A stretch of 64,000 nt of DNA from Cylicocyclus nassatus (GCA_958299035.1 CATQJL010000112.1:12252880-12316879); one strand, 5' to 3'; numbered from the stretch's first letter, positions 24,201 to 34,400 are shown. Numbers and translations: made by a program. Notes: generated by a model from the sequence alone, not told the origin.

Positions 24201-26762
24201 AGCAAAACCGTGTTGCTGTACAAGAAGGGAGATCCCTGCGACATCGGCAATTATCGCCCTATCTGCTTGTTGTCTGTAGTCTACAAACTCTTCACGCGAG
24301 TCATTCTCAACAGGATCGGAAGAGAGTTGGACGAAGGACAACCATGCGAGCAAGCTGGGTTTCGAAGAGGATTCAGCACGATCGACCACATACACACGGT
24401 GTCAAGGCTCATTGAAGTGTCACGAGAGTATAAGATGCCGCTCTGTCTCGCCTTCATCGACTTGAAGAAGGCCTTTGACTCGGTTGAGACTGAAGCCGTC
24501 ATCGATGCCTTGAGCAATCAAGGTATTCCGACTCATTACATCAAGATAATTCGTGAGCTGTATAACGACTTCACAACCACCATAACACCATTCTACAAGG
24601 ACATTATCATTGACGTGAAGAGAGGCGTGCGACAAGGCGATACTATATCGCCGAAACTATTCAGTGCCGCTCTGGAGAACGTCATGCGTAAGTTGGAATG
24701 GGACAACATGGGAGTGAAAGTCGACGGCCGGCAGCTACACCACCTTCGCTTTGCTGATGACATCGTATTGATAACACCAAGCATCACGCAGGCGGAACAA
24801 ATGCTGGCCCAGTTTGACGAAGTGTGTGGAAAGATCGGTCTACGGCTGAATCTAACGAAGACGATGTTCATGAGGAACGGAAGAGTGCCTGATGCTCCTT
24901 TCATGCTCAACGGGACGAACATCACCGAATGCTCAAGCTACACCTACCTAGGTCATGAACTCAATATGATGAACGATCTAGCTCCGGAACTGAGCAGAAG
25001 GAAACGTGCAGCATGGGGAGCATATAAGACAATTAAGGACGTAGTGAAGAAGACCAAGAACATCCGGCTCCGCGCCCACCTTTTCAACTCGACGGTTCTT
25101 CCTGCTTTGACGTACGCTTCAGAAACATGGACAATGAGAAAGCAGGATGAACACGCGGTTAGCGTCATCGAACGAGCTGTTGAGAGAGTGATGCTAGGAG
25201 TGAATCGACTCACGCAAGTGAGGCAAGAATTACGAAGTTCTACCCTACGTCAACGATCGAAGATCAGGGACGCTGCCGCGTACGCCAAGCAGAACAAGAT
25301 AAGATGGGCCGGGCACGTAATGCGTTTCGACGACAACCGGTGGACGAGAGCTGTAACAGATTGGATACCACTGGACGTCAAACGCGAACGAGGAAGACCG
25401 CCGACGCGATGGTCAGATATGTTCACGAAGTCCTTTAATGAAGTCCTTCAGAGCGTTCCACGTGTTCCTGGTGCGATACGTAAACATTGGTCAACAATCG
25501 CCCGAGACAGGGACGAATGGAGGCATCACTGGTACCCGCTCGTGCAACACGATGATCAACGGGGATACAGGTGATACAGGTGATACCGTTTCTTCTCTTC
25601 GATCATCTGGAACATCAATGAAGTAGACTTCTTTGCAGTAAACGATGCCGAACCAAGAGTCGCAATATTCCAACCTGTTCAAGTTTGTTGCTAACTTGGG
25701 TAAACTTGGTAAGATTGCTTTCGTTCTCGCATGCATGCGAGTCACCTATCTCACGAGCACTAACGCGTACGGTCTCCTCTAGCTGACCAATTTTATCACG
25801 ACAAACATTAAGTTCCGTGAGGTTTGCTTCGATTCTGAAAACAAATCAATCAGTGCAGTTGTTGCAGTGTAAAGTGCTACTTGCAAAACATGGCAAAGAG
25901 AAATTCTTACTTCCCGTGAAGTTCTTCCACACGCTTCCCCTTTTGCAAAGCATCACCTTTTGCATCTTCCAGATCTTTTTTACAAGCTGTTAGCAAATGC
26001 CGTGTGTCCTCCCTCTAACTCAGTGACCAAAGCACGGACTTCTTCAGCAGACCTAGAACAGTTGCTCGATCGTGAAGGCAATTCACTCTAAGATGAAGGG
26101 CTAATCATAACTTGAGGAAAATCTACCATATTTTCCATCCCAAGACAATTCTAGTCAAAAAACCTGGATCATCAAAGTCTGTCCCATTATGGATAGACAA
26201 ATTACATATTCACTCCTGTAGCTCTACTGTCACACACTTATTAGCAGTAGTGAAAGTAGCTGATTAAGCAAATTTATACACCACTATAACGTTAGATCTG
26301 AGATGTGATGAGGTGCAACTCGTTTTAACAAAGTTTATGTGCAGCTTGTTCGTTGCAGATGAAAGCAGGAACGCAAGATCTCCAACTCAAAACAAATATA
26401 TGCTCAAAATGATAGAAAGGGCTGCCAAAAATTACTCGGTTGCTGTCATGAAAGGTCTTACAAATGACAAGTTGGATATTCAGAAGGAGCGACAAATTAT
26501 TGGGCCTTGATGGTAACATAAAAGTGCTTCATGCTCCTCAAGCGAAGAGCTTAGACAAAATGCAAATTGTTAATCAAGGCATACTCGGAATTTGCTTGTG
26601 AAAAAACAGAAAAAATAGGCGTTAAAAGAGCATGATTAGCAGATAAGTATGACCTAGTTCCCATAGCATGGAAAGGCTTGAGAAGGAAGCATAAACTCAC
26701 TCTTTCGAAGTCCACTGGTGTCGGAGAGTTGCTTTTGGAGATTATCTACGACGCACTTCTGC
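21251..26762 (-). CDS. Coiled-coil protein gene, partial, one exon split by an RTE insertion
   Basis: I do not recognise this gene. On the minus strand I see six exons with consistent frames, rich in Glu, Lys, Leu and Gln like a coiled coil: 26762-26701 (QKCVVDNLQKQL), 26052-25911 (SAEEVRALVTEL, then CKKDLEDAKG), 25834-25675 (KIEANLTELN...KLEQ), a 36-codon exon now in two pieces (25630-25584 and 23265-23194, MIEEKKRYEVEMSKFEEKN), 22697-22611 (LELSNMDLTNELSS) and 21346-21251 (ASVQVCEQPS...ALVQ). Donors GTAAG, GTGAG, GTACG and GTATG and acceptors TTTCAG and TTTACAG fit nematode splicing, and phases join for the last four exons. At least one exon between 26052 and 26701 is missing, and both gene ends are outside what I can follow. 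A one-base excess in the 26052-25911 exon breaks its frame. Function unknown; a cytoskeletal or Golgi tether-like role would be a guess. Confidence 0.65.
21450..21770. repeat. CTGCGGAAA-rich repeat
   Basis: Several copies of (T)GCTGCGGAAA and CCTGCGGAA on one strand. The right end, read in reverse as CTCAGACAATTCACCGGAAC, resembles CTCAGACAACCGACCGGATC at 18073-18092 in opposite orientation. It lies within an intron of the minus-strand coiled-coil gene. Confidence 0.5.
21975..22290. repeat. Small inverted repeat and G/C-run repeat
   Basis: CAGACCGTA...TACGGTCTG brackets about 65 bp at 21979-22045. At 22160-22280 a TCAGGGTAAAGCGGGGGTGCGGCACGC block leads into poly(C) tracts; an inverted relative is at about 27880-27975. 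Confidence 0.5.
22891..23079. mobile_element. Foldback element with minisatellite arms (GTTGTCGGTG type)
   Basis: Ends AACGGCCATAGGTTGCCGG and its complement are perfect inverted copies. The left arm is a degenerate GGTGTTGTCGGTGTTGCC array and the right arm its complement, around a spacer of about 80 bp. It lies in the intron between two coiled-coil exons. Confidence 0.75.
23194..23265 (-). pseudogene. Distal half of the coding exon interrupted by the RTE
   Basis: Minus-strand codons run from the target duplication (23265-23255) to a GTGAG donor at 23193. Together with 25630-25595 and one copy of the duplication they form a 108-base exon of 36 codons in one open frame, phase 0 at both ends. 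Confidence 0.7.
23266..25583 (+). mobile_element. RTE-type non-LTR retrotransposon, 5'-truncated, ORF intact
   Basis: About 2.3 kb bounded by an 11-bp target duplication TACCGTTTCTT (23255-23265 and 25584-25594). It begins within the second half of the endonuclease, as expected from incomplete reverse transcription, and ends in a short tandem tail of TGATACAGG units (about 25562-25583), the simple-repeat 3' end typical of RTE elements. The coding frame is open throughout. Confidence 0.93.
23511..25574 (+). CDS. RTE reverse transcriptase (endonuclease C-terminus continues upstream)
   Basis: From the first Met the frame gives 687 aa. It stays open upstream without a Met to about 23266, encoding the end of the APE endonuclease (landmarks NEIDHIIVNRRY, then GSEHRLLRAKF, the catalytic His region). 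Reverse transcriptase motifs: RTAPGPDGI at 187-195, NYRPICLLS at 247-255, FIDLKKAFDS at 315-324 with the first catalytic Asp, GVRQGDTISP at 372-381, and the catalytic FADD at 414-417. A C-terminal region with RWAGHVMR and GRPPTRWSD follows, common in this family. The protein would nick target DNA and copy element RNA at the nick. This copy lacks the N-terminal half of the endonuclease and so is not self-sufficient. Confidence 0.93.
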   Translation: MNITNWDLFSSISGSWRDTVMDNIDEEYERFVQHLHGCAKEAQSLRSTRRRLITGTLELIRQRGRARATGNYRLTSELAKRCREAIKEDLKERRVAVMVDAAEAGRSIRNARRSFVNFKTKMTALRRPDGTITASRRSMEKVIHDFYSDLFASHVHLPPCHLKEDEYVAPSVLPSEIRHAIMSMKNRTAPGPDGIKPEHLKNLSPVLIKTLARLFTRYLTEGKVPRQWKTSKTVLLYKKGDPCDIGNYRPICLLSVVYKLFTRVILNRIGRELDEGQPCEQAGFRRGFSTIDHIHTVSRLIEVSREYKMPLCLAFIDLKKAFDSVETEAVIDALSNQGIPTHYIKIIRELYNDFTTTITPFYKDIIIDVKRGVRQGDTISPKLFSAALENVMRKLEWDNMGVKVDGRQLHHLRFADDIVLITPSITQAEQMLAQFDEVCGKIGLRLNLTKTMFMRNGRVPDAPFMLNGTNITECSSYTYLGHELNMMNDLAPELSRRKRAAWGAYKTIKDVVKKTKNIRLRAHLFNSTVLPALTYASETWTMRKQDEHAVSVIERAVERVMLGVNRLTQVRQELRSSTLRQRSKIRDAAAYAKQNKIRWAGHVMRFDDNRWTRAVTDWIPLDVKRERGRPPTRWSDMFTKSFNEVLQSVPRVPGAIRKHWSTIARDRDEWRHHWYPLVQHDDQRGYR
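25584..25630 (-). pseudogene. Proximal half of the coding exon interrupted by the RTE
   Basis: Minus-strand exon start after a short intron (25674-25631, 44 bases, acceptor GCAAAG; an alternative acceptor lies three bases further). The codons read into the target duplication and, in the pre-insertion allele, straight on into 23254-23194. Confidence 0.65.
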
Positions 26763-29047
26763 CTAAAGACAACAGCCACTCTTATCCAGGGTACAGCGAT
26801 GTAGTACAATCGACATAGATAAGCTCTAGATACCTGCAAGGAATGGCTACACGTAGAATCAAAACAAAGAAAATCACACTTGATGAACGGGCAGATGTCG
26901 CTCCAGTCGAGCTGAGTTGACTAACGACTGCTTACATTCCGGACAAACGAGAGAGAAAAGCGAGAAAAAAAGAGAGAAACCCGAAAAACTGCACATCACA
27001 AGATGAGATTTTAGCTCGCAGATTTCAAAGACTCGCATCTCGCGGCTTTGTGTTTTGACAGTTTTCGAGCACTAACGTAACCCAATATTTTTTGGCCACA
27101 CTTCCCAGCATATGGTTCGCAAAAACCATATGTATCTCCTTCTGTAGAAGAAGGTTCGAGGGGAAGCAGCTACTACGGAGAGAGGAAGGATGGATCTATA
27201 GGTTGACATGAAAAAGGCAGCTGTTTGAACGTTTTGAAGGTAAGTTGATGGCCTGCGGCACCCCCCCCCCCCCTCAAAACCTGCGGCAGCCGCAGGTTCT
27301 GAGGGGGGGGGGGGTGCCGCAGGCCATTAACTATATCAAAAAAAACATTTTTAGCGGACAATATTTATATGAATCAATAGCCTAAACCTCGTAGATTCCA
27401 TAGGGATGTTTTGAGCCTGATTCGTCTTCTTAGCTCTGAGTAATATTTGGTGAAAGCACAGCGATCAAAAGCTAAAAGCGATATTGGCTGGCTTCTAATT
27501 CAATAGTTTGGAGGTCTTCTGAAGCGGGATTCCTGAGGTGGACAAAGAAGGAGTAGTGCTTTGTATTGAGTGCAAGAAGAGGTAGCTTACTCACCGTTGA
27601 GATGAAGTTAATCATGTTTTAAATTACTGCTTTATACAAGGTTGTTTACTGCTCGGAGACCTCAGAGTTCGCTGAAACTTGGGCATAGGGGTTATTCGAC
27701 ACGCGGATTATGACAATTATGCTTGATTAGAGGTACGGTAGGTTACGGTAGGCATACGGTATCTGCAAATTTGTGTCGTTGAACTTGAATTTCGCAGGAT
27801 TTCAACAGCGTGGCACATCTAAGAATTTAGCTGCAGTCATTTCCCCTTAGAAACCGCTTTTGACCTTGGGTCGATACGACCCCCCCCCCCTACCTACCCC
27901 CCTCCCTTACGACCCCCCCACCTCTGCGGCGTGCCGCACCCCCCCCCCCACTTTACCCTGATTATCATTGAATGAAGTTCTCCCGCTTATGTTTTCACTT
28001 CAAATTCATATAGTTCCGCGTCTGATTTCGGATGCTTGCAAAGTCCAGCCCTCGCTCCCACATGGCTACCTATTCCGGAGCTCGCTTATGAAAGTTTGAG
28101 CGTCACCTTAATTCCAGGGCTCGGCACAGGTGCCTTGCAAGCAAGGTGGATATTGTTTTTGAAACCGAAAAGGCACAAAAAATCGTATTTTTTAGTCGAC
28201 GTCTCGTTGCTTGAGGGTTTTTTAACGTTCAGGGTTTATAATCAGAGGGAGCTTTGTAAGGGACTTTGTTTTTTTGCATTTTCAAAAGTTACCTCGTGCC
28301 GAGCCCTGCTTAGCTCCGCCCGTTTAGCTGTAATTTCATTTTTACCGAGTGTTCTCCATCGTTTTTTCTTACTCACCAACAACTGTGCCTAACTAACCGG
28401 AATATCGAAGAAATTGAATTCCCATCCTTACGGAAGACTTGCTCTATAACGAACATATACACGTATTAATGTTCTAGCTATTTAATGAGGGATTCCTGGT
28501 TCACTCATTGTTACACCATTTTCAAAAAATCTGCAAATAAAGTGCTGCTCCAGAAAAACTCTGTTGCGACTCAGCGATGCGAGCAGCTCCTCGAAACAGC
28601 GAGCCGGGAGCGCTGGTTGCCGCACTGCCAGTCGCGCTGCTATTTTCGCGGCTGGACCTCTTCCGCTGGCTGCCAAGCAGAGGGCTATATATAGCCGCGC
28701 CCAGAGCCCTTGACCGGGCATTCTTCTGACTGTTCAACTGACTATCCTAAAGCATGGGAAGGGGGGCGGGATTAGGGTCACCCGAGGAAGTTCGTCTAAA
28801 TGATTCATCTCAAGTCACCTGGGATGAATGGGGTTTACTACGGGCCTTTACCTTCTTTTAGGTCATTTCATAATTTTTCACAACAACAATTTTCAAGAGC
28901 TAGGGAATTATTTTTTGCTCCTCTATCTTGACCTCTTTGTGTTTCCAAATTTTGCAGAATGAGATAAACACAGAAATATACATAATGCCGATATAGAAAG
29001 TATACCTGAGCAAGCTAGAAGTCCATGAAATGTTTTTTGAACAAGTA
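26763..29047. other. Gene-free stretch with palindrome and poly(C/G) repeats
   Basis: Holds the perfect C/G-run palindrome at 27248-27327, a poly(C) cluster at 27880-27949, and a GC-rich patch with CTATATATAG at 28680-28695. I cannot extend the coiled-coil gene into it. Confidence 0.45.
27248..27327. repeat. Palindrome with poly(C)/poly(G) arms
   Basis: ATGGCCTGCGGCAC followed by C13, then AACCTGCGGC, and the inverted copy with G12 ending GTGCCGCAGGCCAT. About 40-bp arms with almost no loop. Confidence 0.9.
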
Positions 29048-29686
29048 CAGAGTGTCCCAAAATATGTGCCTACTGTTTGATTCTTGATAACTCTCTTGTC
29101 ATGGAATATTTCGAGGAGGTTTAGGCACCATTTTGTAACGCTGGATTTAGATTTGCAGTGTGGAGCGAATCGTCGATTGGTCCTCATTACTGTAGGATTA
29201 CGGTAGGAACTCGCAGCATATGGTGCTAGAGATGGACCGCTGAAAAAAATTTCAAAAAAAAATCTGGAAAATTGTCGAACAAGATATTCATTCATGCTGA
29301 TTTCACTACATAACTTTTCGCGCGTTAGCAAAGAGTTTTGAAATGAAATGGTGTGATCAAATTATTGACAATTATTAGATCGGTTGTTAAGGCTCATATG
29401 GCATAACTTATGACAGAAGAGCTGCGTTGAAGTGTGAGTTCTAAATCTAAAATCAGCGGCTGATTAACCTAGTGTAAAACCAGGGAGAAAATATGACTTT
29501 TAATAACGTAAAATCCTCCACAAAGTTTCTAACGTAGTCCTACAGTAACGAAGAGAGAATGACAATTCGCCCTTATAGTGCAAATCTAGGCTATAGCCAG
29601 CTCTACATAGTGGCTTCTTCTCGAAAGACTCCATGACAAGAGAGTTATTGACAATCAAACAGTCAGCACATTTTTAAGACACCCTG
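29048..29686. mobile_element. Tc1/mariner-like palindrome, family B copy 1
   Basis: Ends CAGAGTGTCCCAAAA and, inverted, CAGGGTGTCTTAAAA. Both arms continue with ACTGTTTGATT and ATAACTCTCTTGTCATGGA, and share CTACAGTAA/TTACTGTAG boxes. Non-coding. Confidence 0.82.
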
Positions 29687-29851
29687 CGTGTTTTTTCCCG
29701 ATTTTTCGAGTTTGAGATAACTTAATTGGGTACAATTTTTTCAGATACTTGGGCCCCATCTTGTAGAGCTTTCTATGCTCTATCAAGCGTACCTCAAAAC
29801 TAACAAACTTTATACCAGTTTGCCAACACTTATCTGACCTTTTTATATCTG

Positions 29852-30503
29852 CAGGGTGTCTCAAAAAGATGTGGACACTGTTTGATCGTTGAATACTCCC
29901 TTGCTTTCATGTCTTTTGCTGAGTTTGAGGTAGCATTCTGTAGAGCGAGGATCAACTTAGACTTGCAAATGGAGCGATTCACCAGTCGCTGTTCATTACT
30001 GTAGGAAAACGGCATGAAGTTTCAGCATACAGCGCCTTGTGGAATAGTCTTTCTGATGAAAACAATTTCGCAAATCTAACAAGCTGTGTAGCAGAGTTTT
30101 CGGGCGTGCTAATTTCACTATACAACTTCTTCCCAGATTTTCGAGCTTTTTTGTGATTGTAATATTTCCGACGAACACTGGAATAACATTTGTTATCCCT
30201 AACCTGAAATAATCTATAAAAGAAGCATCACGGTAAAGTGTATTTCATATTTATTAGCGCCTTCGATTAGCGTAGTACCAGAGTTTCTGGCTAGTTTGGT
30301 GTTTATTTCTGAGGCTAATCGCTTTCAATGGCTTAAAATCCTTTTCAAAGTTCTTACCGTATTCATACAGTAATAAAGAAACATTGAAGATTTATTTACT
30401 GAACGTCTCAACTGAACCTTGCTCTATCAAATGGTACCTCAAGCTTGGCGAAAGACATTCAAGCAAGAGAGTTTTTGATAATCAAACAGTGTGCACTTTT
30501 TTT
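29852..30503. mobile_element. Tc1/mariner-like palindrome, family B copy 2
   Basis: Starts CAGGGTGTCTCAAAAAG, with CACTGTTTGATCGTTGA. The right arm has the complement CAATCAAACAGTG-like sequence but a degraded terminus. Internal ATTACTGTAGGA box as in copy 1. Confidence 0.72.
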
Positions 30504-30878
30504 CTTTTCTATATAGAACATCAAATACGATTATAACAATTCGATCAGTGAGTAATAATCATATAGAATCTGGTGTAACACTTTATTAAAAATATAGGCT
30601 TGTTTTTTACTAATTTTCTCAAAACCTTGAAATTTTCGCACAATTGACTGGCTATACATTTTCATTCCGAAGTAGATTCTATCTCAATTTACTCAAAAAA
30701 TAGATTTGGAGACCTTCCTTCCTCAATGAGGATTTCCACAAGGTCAAATTCTTTGACTTTGTCTAGGGGTAAGGACAAAGTTTTGTGGTCACTTAAGATT
30801 TAAAAAAACTATTATTCTTCATTATTTGCAGGAAAAATATGAATAATTGAAGGAGAAAGTGAAATAATTATAATACAT
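30504..30878. other. Nothing recognised
   Basis: AT-rich, no open frame of interest and no clear repeat. Confidence 0.4.
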
Positions 30879-30886
30879 GAGACTAG

Positions 30887-31053
30887 CAGTGGCGGACTGG
30901 AGGGGATGGGGGCGGGGGTTGGGGACCCGCAGAAATTCTAAGAAGCACCCAAAAAATTTTTTCGGAGTGCGTGGCCGTCACGTACATTCATTGAAAAAAA
31001 ATTTTGTCCTCTCCCCCCCCCCCCCTCGGGCGGAAATTTTGGGACCGCCATTG
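30887..31053. mobile_element. hAT-like MITE with perfect 8-bp target duplication
   Basis: 167 bp with ends CAGTGGCGG and CCGCCATTG (inverted, one mismatch). It is flanked by GAGACTAG at 30879-30886 and 31054-31061. Eight-base duplications are diagnostic of hAT-type insertion. Contains poly(C) at 31013-31025 and the CGGAGTGCGTGGC motif shared with 1486-1849 and 8690-8830. Confidence 0.88.
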
Positions 31054-31133
31054 GAGACTAGATATTAGAGTTCTTCCTCATTTTGTATTCCTCTTAGATT
31101 CTGTGAAATTTTTACATTGTTTTTCTTGAAATA

Positions 31134-32153
31134 TTGGGTTGTCCCAAAAGTTTTGTCCGTTTTTTCAACCTATCATGAAAATACATGGAACAAAGATAGG
31201 GAAAAGCTCTAAGCACTACCCGACGCATCTTTTCCTCCTTTTTCTAACTGTAAAGCCCAAATGCCGATTACTCTTTTGCTCACTGAGATAAACGCCGAAA
31301 TTTCGAACCCATGGTTTTTACTATGTCCAAGTTTGACAATTTTTCACAGTCTTCATTTTCAACTTTTGGAAGACCTCTGATAGCCCTCAGATAGGGTAAG
31401 CAAAGGGCAATGCAATGCAATTATATGGCTTATCTAGCTGGCTTTTTAGTATCTTTACAGATAATTTTTTCAAAAGTCTTCATTTTTGCGAGGTTCTAAA
31501 ATAGATAAACGCCTGGAACACTAACAAATCATCGGATTTTGAAGCTTTCAAAAACCGATCACGATTATTCACTATTTTAACGAAGCAAATGAGCGTTTAC
31601 CGCTTCGGAATATAAGATTTTGCATTTTACGTGTACACGCTGGGGTGGGGTCAAACTCAAGAATTACGAAAATTTTATCGCCAAAGACCCCGCAAATTGG
31701 AGAGGAAATACACTCGCTGGAAAGAGGAGGCAAAGCTGCATCGAATAACACCTTAGTTGTGCGCCGTTTCAAGATCTCTGGCTTCTGGCAACACCAAAAG
31801 TGGAATTTGATAGCACAGAAAAATAATTCTAAAAAATTTTCAAGGCTGGCTATTGATGCCGCAAATTTGCATTATATTGCCCTTTATTTGCTCTATCTAA
31901 CTGTTGCCAAAGCTTTTCCGAAAGCCAAAAATGAAGATTATGAAAAATTGCCAAACTTGAACGTAGTAAAAACTATGGATTTGAAATTTCGACGTTTATC
32001 TCCGTGAACAAAAGATTAATCGGCATGGAAGCATGACAGTTAGAAAGAGAAGGAAAAATCGCGTCGGATAGTTCTTAGAGCGTTTCCCTATCTTCGTTCC
32101 ACGCGTTTTTATGATAGGTTGAAAAAACGGACAAAACTTTCGGGACAACCTAA
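31134..32153. mobile_element. Mariner-like palindrome, family C copy 1
   Basis: About 1.0 kb. Ends TTGGGTTGTCCCAAAAGT and its complement GGGACAACCTAA. Arms match through TTTTTTCAACCTATCATGAA, GTTTTTACTATGTCCAAGTTTG and GCCCTTTGC-type blocks. Non-coding. Confidence 0.88.
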
Positions 32154-32358
32154 TATAATATTTAGGACTGTAGATAAAGCTTTGGGGGAAAATCAGTATT
32201 TTTATACATTTTATTATTTTTTTTAACTCTATTATTCAATATTTCATTAAACAAAAAATAGCATTTTCGGTTAATTTTGCCAAGTTGAATGTCCTGTCTT
32301 GGACGTTAGAAATGTCCTTTTATTTTTCGTCACACATCTCCAATCTTTTTCGATAATA

Positions 32359-33372
32359 TTAGGTTGATCTGAAAATTTTGTCAGTTTTTTTCAATCCATC
32401 GGTAAACCCGTTAGAATGGAGATAAACAAACGCCTTAAAATGTATCCTATGCAGAATTTCTTCCTCTTTCCAGCTGTTAAACTCCCGTTGCGTTTCGTTG
32501 CGAGAGTGACGAGATATTTGCTGGAAATTACAACCACTCGTTTTTACCATGTCCAACTTTCGCTAATTTTCAAAAATTTTGTATGAGATTTCCGGAGGAG
32601 TTCTAATAACCAGCAGATAGGGCAAACCTTTTGCCAACTTACACAATTTTTTGTAGCCCTACAGCTTGCTTCTCAGAATTTCTACGATTTATTTTTTGAA
32701 GTGACCAAATTCTACATTCAGCCTATTTTAACCTCGTAGAAAAATGCTGAACACTTCAGTTACCATTCGATGCAAATTTTTCTCCTCTTTCTAATTCTTG
32801 TCTCTTTTGCCGAGACAGACGGAATTTGTGGGGGAAATCGCAGTATTTCTCAATTTCAGAGTGCGCACTGACGTAACCTATGTTTGAAAATCTTCAGGTT
32901 TTGAAGCGAAAATCGCTCATTTACTTTGTAATGGTAGCGTAGTAATAATCAAGTGTTGAAATCTTAGTATTCTGTAGGTTTTGCGGTGTTTGGTGCAACA
33001 ACAGATTATGCGATTTTTCCGAAACATGACTTTTAGAAAATTATTTAGCAAAAATCTGAAAAAGCAGCTGAAAAAAGGAAAGAAATTGCATAAGTTGGCA
33101 AAAGGTTTGCCCTACCTGCTGCTTATTAGGGCTCCTCCGGAAGTCTCATACAAAAATTTTAGAAATTAGCGAATTTTGGACATGGTAAAAACGAGTGGCT
33201 GTAATTTCCGGCAAATATCTCGTCATACTCTCAACGAAACACAACGGAAGTTTAGCAGCTGGAAAGAGGAAGAAATTCTGCATTGGATACATTTTGAAGC
33301 GTTTGTTTATCTTCATTCAAGCGTGTTTGCCAATGGATTGAAAAACCTAACAAAACTTTCGGACCCACCTAA
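32359..33372. mobile_element. Mariner-like palindrome, family C copy 2
   Basis: Ends TTAGGTTGATCTGAAAATTT and its diverged complement ending GGACCCACCTAA. Shares the TTTTTACCATGTCC box and the AGATAAACAAACGC block with copy 1, showing common descent despite different termini. Confidence 0.85.
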
Positions 33373-34091
33373 TATTTTTCCGTTTCAAAGCGATCTTAAT
33401 GCTCCTGGGCAGCGTAGAACTCCTCGTCTGCTTCTCTAGCTGCAGCACAACTTTACACCGTTTCGGCACTCCGACCGCTCACATACACACATTCTATCGA
33501 TGCCTCTCACAACTTGCACAATTACAACTATCTCCGTGTGCTTGATTTGATACGTTCAATCGATTGTCGATTTCTCAATTGATGATGATGACAAAATATC
33601 TCGGGAGTTACTGACGCTCAAAATCAACATTTCGTTATTGATTTTTGCATTGTTTTTATCTTCTTCAACTGCATCTCGCCTTCTCAACCAAAGCTTTTGA
33701 CGAAATTTCGATCTGAATTTCGCGCCAATTCCTGCTCATATTTTTCTCAGTTCTGTAAAATTTATTTTCATACGTATCCACATTCGATTATGTAGAAGAA
33801 AAAAATATCAATTCTACCTCCATCAACTTATTTTTGTTCTTGATTGTTTTGACTTTTTGAATGGAATATCAAGAAAATTACAAATATTCCAAGCTGCTCC
33901 CAGTGAAAAGTCAAGATCTTTCTGTGCAGCTGTAGCTATCATTCGCTTGACAAATATCTGGAAATGTCTACTTTTTGAAAGTAAAACAAACCTACTGGTT
34001 CTCAATTACTTGAATGCATAAACCACGCAATGCAATAATTTTGACTTGTGACTACCACAAAACCCGCAAAATTTCAAAGTCTTATAAATTA
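33373..34091. other. Gene-free stretch
   Basis: No supported gene. A short minus-strand frame ending EFYAAQEH at about 33386 looked protein-like but has an in-frame stop just upstream and no partner exon. Confidence 0.4.
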
Positions 34092-34399
34092 CTAGTTGAC
34101 TTACCCGGCTCCGCCCGGCCCTGTCATTATTATATTCGTAATCAGCATGCTCGATTACCCCCCTGTGCCAACTCCCAGCCCTGTAGCTCAAATTTTGCAA
34201 AAAATCGATAAAATCGATATCGATCGATGACGAAAAGTGGCCTATGATGACACCCGCTGGGGCTCGATGTGTATGTGTGCCAAGTCTTGTCCAGATCGGT
34301 TCAGAAATGGAATTTTCTATTCGGAACATACGTACACACAGACAGACATACAGACAGACAGACAGACGGACATACAGACAAACAGACCTTCGGCTTTAT
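34092..34399 (-). mobile_element. Helitron-like non-autonomous element
   Basis: On the minus strand it runs from TATAAAGCCGAAGG, followed by a GTCTGTCTGT simple repeat, to GGGCGGAGCCGGGTAAGTC and the terminal CTAG inside ACTAGT. A GC-rich subterminal block followed by CTRR is the usual Helitron 3' end. No Rep/helicase is present and no target duplication is seen. Confidence 0.5.
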
Positions 34400-34400
34400 A

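Noticed and set aside
26313..26510. Plus-strand 65-codon frame with protein-like composition
   Set aside because: No domain, no promoter or splice support; it lies antisense within an intron of the minus-strand coiled-coil gene.
28560..28740. GC-rich patch with CTATATATAG that looked like a core promoter
   Set aside because: No gene follows on either strand that I can support.
33386..33432. Minus-strand frame ending READEEFYAAQEH then stop, resembling a protein C-terminus
   Set aside because: An in-frame stop lies shortly upstream, the acceptor is weak, and no partner exon was found.
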